Source of the DNA: Pseudomonas sp. AOB-7
GTDB lineage: Bacteria; Pseudomonadota; Gammaproteobacteria; Pseudomonadales; Pseudomonadaceae
Length of the DNA: 64,000 nt
Direction of reading: 5' to 3'
Assembly: GCF_003696305.1 (NCBI RefSeq)
Contig: NZ_RFFK01000012.1
Coordinates: forward strand, 62,001 to 126,000
Shown here: piece after piece, positions 57,609-64,000 of the stretch
How positions within the stretch are numbered: the first letter of the stretch is position 1
Layout: each line of letters opens with the position of its first letter
The notes under the pieces: generated by a model
Database searches by the model: none
Seen by the model: only the letters and a program-made list of their open reading frames with translations
Told to the model about the DNA's origin: nothing
Position numbers and translations under genes: made by a program

Positions 57609-58280
57609 TCACCTCAGGCCGCAGAAGGCGGCGATGGACTGGTAGGTCTGCGGGCTGCTGGTGAGCACGGCGAACAGCAGCAGCCACAGCCCCAGCAGGT
57701 AGTGCCAGTAGCTGGCGCAGAGCTCCACGGCGACGGCGAAGGCGTGCGGCCGGCGCAGCCGCGTGGCCAGGGCCCAGGCCCAGACTGCCAGGCCGCCGAG
57801 CAGGTGCAGGCCGTGCAGGCCGGTGAGCAGGTAGAAGAAGCTGTTGGCCGGGTTGCCGGCGAGCGGATAGCCCCAGGCGGCGACGCGTTGCCAGAACCAC
57901 AGCTGGCCGAGGAGAAACACCACCGCCAGCAGCCCGCCGGCGGCGAAGGCCAGCTGGCTCGTCGCCATTCGCGAGCGCCGCGCGGCCAGCCGGGCGCCCT
58001 GCAGGCACAGGCTGGCGGCGAGCAGCACGGCGCTGTTCAGCCACAGCGGCCAGGGCTGCGCCAGCGGCGCCAGTGGGTCGGTCAAGGGCTGCCAGTCCCC
58101 CACTTGCGAGCGCATCAGCAACGCCAGCAGGAACAGCAGAAACAGCGAGCTGATCGCCGCCAGCAGCAGGCGCAGGCCGACCCGGGCGGTGTGCAGGCGC
58201 TCGGCCGGCGTCGTCTCCGGGGTCTGCGGCCAGCCGCCGGGGCCGAGTTCCTCGCCGTCGCGCAGCAAGAGCCGGTTCAT
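57609..58280 (-). CDS. Divergent subunit III-like oxidase protein
   Basis: 223 aa. It has an N-terminal soluble stretch with LLLRDGEELGPGGWPQT, then about five TM helices ending with FFYLLTGLHGLHLLGGLAVW and YWHYLLGLWLLLFAVL, the two best conserved subunit III motifs. ATG 58280 overlaps the coxA stop by four bases, and six bases separate it from the canonical subunit III gene. It is either an additional structural subunit or an assembly factor; residue positions outside the two motifs are poorly conserved. Confidence 0.75.
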   Translation of the reverse strand: MNRLLLRDGEELGPGGWPQTPETTPAERLHTARVGLRLLLAAISSLFLLFLLALLMRSQVGDWQPLTDPLAPLAQPWPLWLNSAVLLAASLCLQGARLAARRSRMATSQLAFAAGGLLAVVFLLGQLWFWQRVAAWGYPLAGNPANSFFYLLTGLHGLHLLGGLAVWAWALATRLRRPHAFAVAVELCASYWHYLLGLWLLLFAVLTSSPQTYQSIAAFCGLR

Positions 58281-60037
58281 GGCCTGTGCTCCGTCGCCGC
58301 GTTCTTCATCCGTTGCAGCTCCTCGTCCGATACCGTCTGCGGCACGAAGTCCTGCTCCACGCCTGGCACGCTGTAGTCGTAGGCCCAGCGGTGCACCACC
58401 GGCAGGCGGGCGCCCCAGTTGCCGTGCACCGGCGGAGTCTGCGGGGTCTGCCATTCCAGGCTGGCGGCGCGCCAGGGGTTGGCGCCGGCGGGCTTGCCCT
58501 TGGCCAGGCTCCAGAACAGGTTGAACAGGAACAGCAGCTGGGCGACGCCGACCACCAGGGCGGCGACGGTGATGAAGGCGTTGAGGTCCTGCGCCGACTG
58601 CGGGATGAACTCGTAGTCGTCGAAGGCGTAGTAGCGCCGCGGCATGCCGAGAAACCCCAGGTAGTGCATGGGAAAGTAGATGGCGTAGGTGCCGAGGAAG
58701 GTGATCCAGAAATGCAGCTGGCCGAGGCGGTCGTCGAGCAGCCGCCCGGTGATCTTCGGGTACCAGTGGTAGATCGCGCCGAACACCACCAGGATCGGCG
58801 CCACGCCCATGACCATGTGGAAGTGGGCGACCACGAAATAGGTGTCCGACAGCGGGATGTCGACTATCACGTTGCCGAGGAACAGCCCGGTCAGGCCGCC
58901 GACCAGGAAGGTGAGGATGAAGGCCAGGGCGAACAGCATGGGCACGGTCAGGTGGATGTCGCCCTGCCACAGGGTCAGCACCCAGTTGTACACCTTCAGC
59001 GCGGTGGGCACGGCGATGATCAGCGTGGTGATGGCGAAGAAGAAGCCGAAGTAGGGGTTCATGCCGCTGACGTACATGTGGTGCGCCCACACCACGAAGC
59101 TCAGCACGCCGATGGCGACTATGGCCCAGACCATCATGCGGTAGCCGAAGATGTTCTTGCGCGCGTGGGTGCTGATCAGGTCGGAGACCAGGCCGAAGGC
59201 GGGCAGGGCGACGATGTACACCTCCGGGTGGCCGAAGAACCAGAACAGGTGCTGAAACAGGATCGGGCTGCCGCCCTCGTGCTCCAGCGGCTGGCCAAGG
59301 GAGATGATCGCCGGCATGAAGAAGCTGGTGCCGAGCAGGCTGTCGAACAGCATCATCACCGCGCTGACCAGCAGCGCCGGGAAGGCCAGCAGGGCGAGGA
59401 TCGAGGCCATGAAGATGCCCCACACCGACAGCGGCATGCGCATCAGGGTCATGCCGTGGGTGCGTGCCTGCAGCACCGTGGTCACGTAGTTGAGGCCACC
59501 CATGGTGGCGGCGACGATGAAGATCGCCAGCGACACCAGCATCAGCACTATGCCCCAGTCGGTGCCCGGGGTGCCGGCGGTGATCGCCTGCGGCGGATAG
59601 AGGGTCCAGCCGGCGCCGGTGGGGCCGCCGGGAACAAAGAAACTGGCCAGCAGCACCAGCACCGAGAGCAGGTAGAACCAGTAACTGAGCATGTTGACGT
59701 AGGGGAACACCATGTCCCGCGCTCCGACCATCAACGGGATCAGGTAGTTGCCGAAGCCGCCGAGAAACAGCGCGGTGAGCAGGTAGATGACCATGATCAT
59801 GCCGTGCAGGGTCATGGCCTGGTAATAGGTGCTGGCGTCCATGAACTCCAGGCTGCCGGGAAAGCCGATCTGCAGGCGCATCAGGCCCGAGAGCACCAGG
59901 GCGATCAGGCCGACGAAGATCGCCGTCAGCGCGTACTGGATGGCGATGACCTTGTGGTCCTGGCTCCAGATATAGCGCGTCAGGAAGCTGCGCGGCTCGT
60001 GCAGGGCCGTGCTTTCGGCTTGGTGCGCATAGGCCAT
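58277..60037 (-). CDS. Cytochrome c oxidase subunit I (haem-copper, A1 type)
   Basis: 586 aa with 12 TM helices plus a C-terminal extension. Key features: WFFGHPEVYIVALPAFG, with the Glu of the A1-type D-channel and the His-Tyr pair; VVWAHHMYVSG (two CuB His); NYLIPLMVGARDMVFPYVNM (D-channel entrance); and FVVAHFHMVMGVAP (haem a and a3 His). It reduces O2 and pumps protons. It is preceded by coxB, 23 bp away, and GAGGATGA lies just upstream of its ATG. Confidence 0.95.
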   Translation of the reverse strand: MAYAHQAESTALHEPRSFLTRYIWSQDHKVIAIQYALTAIFVGLIALVLSGLMRLQIGFPGSLEFMDASTYYQAMTLHGMIMVIYLLTALFLGGFGNYLIPLMVGARDMVFPYVNMLSYWFYLLSVLVLLASFFVPGGPTGAGWTLYPPQAITAGTPGTDWGIVLMLVSLAIFIVAATMGGLNYVTTVLQARTHGMTLMRMPLSVWGIFMASILALLAFPALLVSAVMMLFDSLLGTSFFMPAIISLGQPLEHEGGSPILFQHLFWFFGHPEVYIVALPAFGLVSDLISTHARKNIFGYRMMVWAIVAIGVLSFVVWAHHMYVSGMNPYFGFFFAITTLIIAVPTALKVYNWVLTLWQGDIHLTVPMLFALAFILTFLVGGLTGLFLGNVIVDIPLSDTYFVVAHFHMVMGVAPILVVFGAIYHWYPKITGRLLDDRLGQLHFWITFLGTYAIYFPMHYLGFLGMPRRYYAFDDYEFIPQSAQDLNAFITVAALVVGVAQLLFLFNLFWSLAKGKPAGANPWRAASLEWQTPQTPPVHGNWGARLPVVHRWAYDYSVPGVEQDFVPQTVSDEELQRMKNAATEHRP

Positions 60038-60060
60038 CGCGTCATCCTCCTGCAGGGGGC

Positions 60061-61503
60061 TCAGGGCGAGGGATCCGCGGCCTCGTCGGCATCGGCGGCG
60101 AGGGAGGCGATAAAGGCGGTCAGCGCCTCGAGCTGCGCCGCGTCGACGGCCAGGACCGGCATGATCGCGGCATAGCCCTGCACCACCTGGGCGTTGGGCT
60201 GGCGTATCGCCTCTTCAATATAGGCCGCATCGGCCCGGGCCGTGCTGCCGTCGACGAAATCCCGGGTGCTGCCGTACAGCCCGCGCCAGCTCGGGCCGAT
60301 GCCGGCGCTGCCGTCGAGGCTGTGGCAGGCCAGGCAACCCAGGCCGGCGGCCAGCGCGCGGCCCTGTTCGGCCGGGCTGGCAGCGTCGTGCTCGGTGGCC
60401 GGGGCCTTGTCGCTTAGCGACTGGATCAGGGCGAGCAGGGCGGCCAGTTCCTCCTCGCTCAGGCGGTAGGCCACCATCACCGGCGGAAAACCCTGCACCA
60501 GCTTGGCCTGCGGGGCGAGGATGGATTCGCGCAGGTAGGCCTCGTCGGCCTGCAGGCTGCTACCGTCGGCCAGTTGCCGGGTGCTGCCGTACAGGCCCTG
60601 CCAGGTCGGGGCCAGGTTGGCGCTGCCATCGAGGCTGTGGCAGGCCAGGCAGCCGAGGTTCTGCGCCAGCTGGCGGCCCTTGTCCAGCAGGCTGGCGGCG
60701 CTCGGCGGCGCGGCGCGCAGGCTCTGGGCGAAGGTCGGCTGGCCGGCCAGCCACTGCTCGAAGGCCTCGGCCTCCTCGACGATCAGGCGTCCGCGCATAT
60801 TGAAGTGGGCCACGCCGCAATACTCGGCGCAGAGCACCTCGTAGCTGCCCAGGCGGGTCGGGGTGAACCAGAAGTAGGAAACCATGCCCGGCACCATGTC
60901 CATCTTGGCGCGGATCTGCGGCACGTAGAAGTTGTGCAGCACGTCCTTGGAGCGCAGCAGCACCTTGACCGGCTGATCCAGCGGCAGGCGCAGCTCGCCG
61001 CCCTGGACCAGCACGTCATCCGCCCCGGCCGGGTCGCCGGGGTCGAGGCCGAAGGGGTTGCGCGGCTCGACCCACTTGATGGCGGAGCGCCCCAGGCGGC
61101 CATCCGCGCCGGGGAAACGGTAGGCCCACTGCCACTGCTGGGCCACCACCTCGACCTCGCGGGCTTCCTGCGGCACCCGCACGAAATCGTCGTAGACCAC
61201 CAGGCCGGGGGCCAGCAGGGCGACGATGCCCAGGCTGGTAACGGCGAACAACCACCACTCGAGTTTCTTGCTTTCCGGCTGGTAGGCCGCCCGCCGCCCC
61301 GCCTTGTGGCGGAAGCGGATGATGGCGATGACCATGAACAGGCACACCGCGACGAAGAACAGCCCGGTGATGAGCAGGGTGATCAGCAGTGCGGTATCGA
61401 TGGACACCCAGTTGGACGCCGCCTCGGTGGCCTGCCAGGGGCTGAGCAGGTGAAACAGCAGCGAGCCGATCACCAGCAGTATCAAGACGATTGCAAACGC
61501 CAT
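60061..61503 (-). CDS. Cytochrome c oxidase subunit II with two C-terminal cytochrome c domains
   Basis: 480 aa. Three N-terminal hydrophobic segments (about 3-20, 36-62, 84-103) are followed by a cupredoxin domain with the CuA ligands His190, Cys225, Glu227, Cys229, His233 and Met236. Two cytochrome c domains come next, haem sites CLACH at 285-289 and 390-394, with likely axial Met343 and Met448. The two domains are strongly similar (both contain GCLACHSLDGSA and GLYGSTR), showing tandem duplication. Most caa3 enzymes have one such domain. ATG 61503 was selected over a leader extension of 34 residues. Confidence 0.92.
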   Translation of the reverse strand: MAFAIVLILLVIGSLLFHLLSPWQATEAASNWVSIDTALLITLLITGLFFVAVCLFMVIAIIRFRHKAGRRAAYQPESKKLEWWLFAVTSLGIVALLAPGLVVYDDFVRVPQEAREVEVVAQQWQWAYRFPGADGRLGRSAIKWVEPRNPFGLDPGDPAGADDVLVQGGELRLPLDQPVKVLLRSKDVLHNFYVPQIRAKMDMVPGMVSYFWFTPTRLGSYEVLCAEYCGVAHFNMRGRLIVEEAEAFEQWLAGQPTFAQSLRAAPPSAASLLDKGRQLAQNLGCLACHSLDGSANLAPTWQGLYGSTRQLADGSSLQADEAYLRESILAPQAKLVQGFPPVMVAYRLSEEELAALLALIQSLSDKAPATEHDAASPAEQGRALAAGLGCLACHSLDGSAGIGPSWRGLYGSTRDFVDGSTARADAAYIEEAIRQPNAQVVQGYAAIMPVLAVDAAQLEALTAFIASLAADADEAADPSP

Positions 61504-61766
61504 CTGTTCGCATCCCGTTCCGGACGCCCGTGGCCGCGGGCAACACCCAGCGACGGCATCGGCGGATGCTGCCCCGGGTACGGCCCCATCCCTCTCGCGC
61601 GCCAAGATGCGACGCTCTGGTACGGGCGAGTTCAGGGAGGAGTATAGGTGTTGCCCTCACTATTGCCCGATTGGTGGCCTGGTTCGCCGCCGGTGCAGCG
61701 CCTATAACTATGCTCTCGGTAGGTTGAGCCGCCTGGGACGGGCGGCTGCACAGAGGAGGGCGGGAC

Positions 61767-63131
61767 ATGTCCAGCAATCCCTTGCTCGCGATGATCGGCA
61801 ACACCCCGGTGCTGCCGCTCACGCACCTGGATACCGGCCCCTGCGAGCTGTTCGTCAAGCTGGAGAACCAGAACCCCGGCGGCTCGATCAAGGACCGCAT
61901 CGCCCTGAGCATGATCGAGGCTGCGGAACGCGACGGTCGGCTGCAACCGGGCGCCACCATCATCGAGGCCACCGCCGGCAACACCGGTCTGGGCCTGGCG
62001 TTGGTGGCGGCGCAGAAGGGCTACCGGATGCTGCTGGTGGTGCCGGACAAGATGAGCCGCGAGAAGATCTTCCACCTCAAGGCGCTCGGCGCCGAGGTGC
62101 GCCTGACCCGTTCCGACGTCGGCAAGGGGCATCCCGAGTACTACCAGGACCTGGCGCGCAGCATCGCCGAGCAGACCCCGGGCGCGCTGTACATCGATCA
62201 GTTCAACAACCCGGCCAATGCCCTGGCGCACGAGCTGGGCACCGGCCCGGAAATCTGGCGCCAGCTGCAGCAGCGCCTGGACACGGTGGTGGTCGGGATC
62301 GGCTCGGCCGGTACCCTGGCCGGGCTGACCCATTTCTTTCAGCGCGAGGCGCCGCACGTCGAGATCGTCCTGGCCGACCCTCAGGGTTCGGTGCTGGCCG
62401 ACTACGTGGAAACCGGGCACTACGGCGAGGCCGGCAGCTGGCTGGTGGAAGGCATCGGCGAGGACTTCATTCCGGCGCTGGCCGATTTTTCCCTGGTCAA
62501 GCGCGCCTACCGCATCGGCGATGCCGAGAGCCTGCTCACCGCGCGCCTGCTGCTACAGCAGGAGGGGGTGCTGGCCGGCTCCTCGTCCGGCACCCTGGTG
62601 GCCGCGGCGCTGCGTTACTGCCGCGAGCAGCGCGAGGCGAAGCGGGTGCTGACCTTCGTCTGCGACAGCGGCAACAAGTACCTGTCGAAGATGTTCAACG
62701 ATTACTGGATGATCGATCAGGGTCTGATCGAGCGGCCGCAGGCCGGCAACCTGCGTGACCTCATCGCCCGCCGCTACGACGAGGGCGCCACCGTCACCTG
62801 CAAGGCCGACGAGAGCCTGGCGGCGGTGTACGCACGCATGCGCTTCCACGACATCGACCAGGTACCGGTGATGGACGGCGAGCGGGTGGTGGGCCTGATC
62901 GACGAATGGGACCTGCTGCGCGCGGTCAAGGACGCCCCCGAGCACTTCGAGCTGCCGGTGCGCCGGGCCATGGTCACCCAGCTGCAGACCTTGGATCCGG
63001 AGGTGCCGCTGGAACGCCTGCTGGAGACCTTCGACGCCGGACACGTGGCGTTGATCGTTGAACGGGGCCGTTTTCTCGGCCTGATCACCAAGAGCGATCT
63101 GCTCAACCTGTGGCGGCGCACCCTGCGCTGA
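61767..63131 (+). CDS. Cystathionine beta-synthase with CBS domain pair
   Basis: 454 aa. The PLP fold (1-320) has ENQNPGGSIKDRIALSMIE with the PLP lysine, TAGNTGLGLALVA for phosphate binding, and GIGSAGTLAG. Two CBS domains follow (about 335-454: VYARMRFHDIDQVPVMDGER, HVALIVERGRFLGLITKSDL). It condenses homocysteine with serine or O-acetylserine. The next gene, 28 bp on, encodes the gamma-acting partner, giving a reverse transsulfuration operon. AGAGGAGG lies upstream of ATG 61767. It is divergent from coxB; about 260 bp lie between. Confidence 0.93.
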   Translation: MSSNPLLAMIGNTPVLPLTHLDTGPCELFVKLENQNPGGSIKDRIALSMIEAAERDGRLQPGATIIEATAGNTGLGLALVAAQKGYRMLLVVPDKMSREKIFHLKALGAEVRLTRSDVGKGHPEYYQDLARSIAEQTPGALYIDQFNNPANALAHELGTGPEIWRQLQQRLDTVVVGIGSAGTLAGLTHFFQREAPHVEIVLADPQGSVLADYVETGHYGEAGSWLVEGIGEDFIPALADFSLVKRAYRIGDAESLLTARLLLQQEGVLAGSSSGTLVAAALRYCREQREAKRVLTFVCDSGNKYLSKMFNDYWMIDQGLIERPQAGNLRDLIARRYDEGATVTCKADESLAAVYARMRFHDIDQVPVMDGERVVGLIDEWDLLRAVKDAPEHFELPVRRAMVTQLQTLDPEVPLERLLETFDAGHVALIVERGRFLGLITKSDLLNLWRRTLR

Positions 63132-63159
63132 AGCGCCCACTGCGCCTGGAGCCCGAACG

Positions 63160-64000
63160 ATGAAACAGAGCCTGGAAACCCTCTGCGTGCACGCCGGCTA
63201 CGAGCCGGACTGGACTGGGGCGGTGATGCCGCCGATCTACGCCACCTCGACCTTTCGCCAGCAGTCGCCCGGCGTGCACGCCGGCTATGAGTATGGGCGC
63301 AGCCACAACCCGACGCGCCAGGCGCTGGAGCGGGCCATCGCCGAGCTGGAGGGCGGCAGCCAGGGCTTCGCCTTCGCCTCGGGGCTGGCCGCCTGCGCCA
63401 CGGTGCTGGAGCTGCTGCCTGCGGGCAGTCATATCGTTGCGGTGGACGACCTGTACGGTGGTACCTACCGCCTGTTCGAGCGCGTGCGCAAGCCGGCCGC
63501 CGGGCTGCAGGTGAGCTACGTGGCGCCCGAAGCCAGCGCCGAGGAGTTGAGCGCTGCGCTGCGCCCCGAGACTCGGTTGATCTGGGTGGAGACGCCGACC
63601 AACCCGACGCTCAAGCTCACCGACCTGGCGCGGGTGGCCGCGGTGGCCCATACCCATGGCGTGCTCACCCTGGCCGACAACACCTTCGCTTCGCCCTGTC
63701 TGCAGCGGCCGCTGGAGCAGGGTTTCGACCTGGTGCTGCATTCGGCCACCAAGTACCTCAACGGCCACTCCGATGTGATCGCCGGGCTGCTGGTGGTGGC
63801 CGACCGGCCGGAGCTGGCCGAGCGCCTGGGCTTTTTGCAGAACGCGGTGGGCAGCATCCTCGACCCCTTCTCCAGCTTTCTCTGCCTACGCGGCATGCGT
63901 ACCCTGGCTCTGCGCCTGCGCCGCCATGTCGACAGCGCCCAGCAGCTGGCCGAATGGCTGGAACAGCAGGCCCAGGTAGCGGCGGTGGTCTATCCCGGCC
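63160..64000 (+). CDS. Cystathionine gamma-lyase/synthase family PLP enzyme (3' truncated by window end)
   Basis: 280 codons present of an expected ~390. Segments include YEYGRSHNPTRQALERAIAE, GFAFASGLAACATVLEL, DDLYGGTYRLFER, WVETPTNPTLKLTDLA, and HSATKYLNGHSDVIAGLLVV with the PLP lysine. Cys/Met metabolism family, fold type I. Beside cystathionine beta-synthase it most likely acts as a cystathionine gamma-lyase yielding cysteine, but gamma-synthase activity cannot be excluded. GGAG sits 8 bases upstream of the ATG. Confidence 0.93.
   Translation, partial: MKQSLETLCVHAGYEPDWTGAVMPPIYATSTFRQQSPGVHAGYEYGRSHNPTRQALERAIAELEGGSQGFAFASGLAACATVLELLPAGSHIVAVDDLYGGTYRLFERVRKPAAGLQVSYVAPEASAEELSAALRPETRLIWVETPTNPTLKLTDLARVAAVAHTHGVLTLADNTFASPCLQRPLEQGFDLVLHSATKYLNGHSDVIAGLLVVADRPELAERLGFLQNAVGSILDPFSSFLCLRGMRTLALRLRRHVDSAQQLAEWLEQQAQVAAVVYPG

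Noticed and set aside
58286..60175. 629-aa plus-strand frame opposite coxA
   Set aside because: His/Asp/Gln-rich shadow typical of the complement of membrane-protein codons; coxA motifs are complete on the minus strand.
1..64000. tRNA, rRNA, CRISPR arrays, prophage, integrase or IS elements
   Set aside because: Looked for by eye; no tandem spaced direct repeats, no transposase or phage-type proteins, and no stable RNA signatures were seen.

Overview
This is a contiguous, GC-rich, gene-dense chromosomal segment of a Pseudomonas-like gammaproteobacterium. The assignment rests on oprI, the cmaX-crfX-cmpX-sigX-oprF block, the nirBD-nitrate reductase-cobA block, cysB next to an APS-reductase-type cysH, and thrH. 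No tRNA, rRNA, CRISPR array, prophage, integrase or insertion sequence was seen. From memory, the gene order matches three separate P. aeruginosa PAO1 blocks: PA2853-PA2858 at the left, PA1750-PA1784 in the middle, and PA0399-PA0400 at the right. A propionate (prp) operon and an aa3-type oxidase operon sit within or between them. No alignment was run.

Layout. 1-6.3 kb: YbbP/YbbA-type ABC exporter (left edge cut), tesA esterase, L,D-transpeptidase, oprI lipoprotein, GntP permease, GNAT protein. 6.4-15 kb: DAHP synthase, PilZ protein, thioredoxin-like/PanE-like/5'-nucleotidase operon, Usp, cysB, cysH, thrH, pabB. 15.1-25.9 kb: two overlapping MalT-type LuxR regulators followed by a five-gene envelope operon: a small secreted protein with a VTGQAGI motif, a C39-peptidase-like protein, a coil-plus-barrel protein, a FadL/OmpP1 barrel, and a protein with three WVD repeats and a MalM-like domain. 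It resembles the putative Acinetobacter Fil pilus system, and partly the Fap amyloid system, and is the least understood part of the window. 26-29 kb: ATP-grasp ligase, 7TM inactive-transglutaminase protein and retropepsin-like protease. 29.3-36 kb: prpR-type GntR regulator, prpB, prpC, acnD, prpF (no prpD). 36-39.5 kb: divergent ppsR/ppsA. 39.6-45.4 kb: hydrolase, Rieske protein, rraA, then cmaX-crfX-cmpX, sigX, oprF. 45.5-55.5 kb: nitrate assimilation (cobA, nitrate reductase, nirD, nirB, a fused PP2C-kinase, nitrate transporter). 55.6-61.5 kb: a small ORF, a membrane protein and a cytochrome c oxidase operon whose subunit II carries two tandem cytochrome c domains. 61.8-64 kb: cystathionine beta-synthase and a truncated PLP gamma-lyase/synthase (reverse transsulfuration).

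Regulation readable from sequence. Both nitrate-assimilation transcription units, nirB and the transporter, are preceded by a sigma-54 promoter, two hexaloop hairpins with A at loop position 1 and G at position 4 (ANTAR/NasT type), and an intrinsic terminator. This is a two-copy antitermination design. The prp regulator has a textbook sigma-70 promoter flanked by TGTCGACA palindromes. GGTT/AACC inverted repeats lie upstream of both cysB and cysH. Most convergent gene pairs share clear intrinsic terminators, and three imperfect-palindrome intergenic elements beginning GTAGG/TAGG are scattered through the window.
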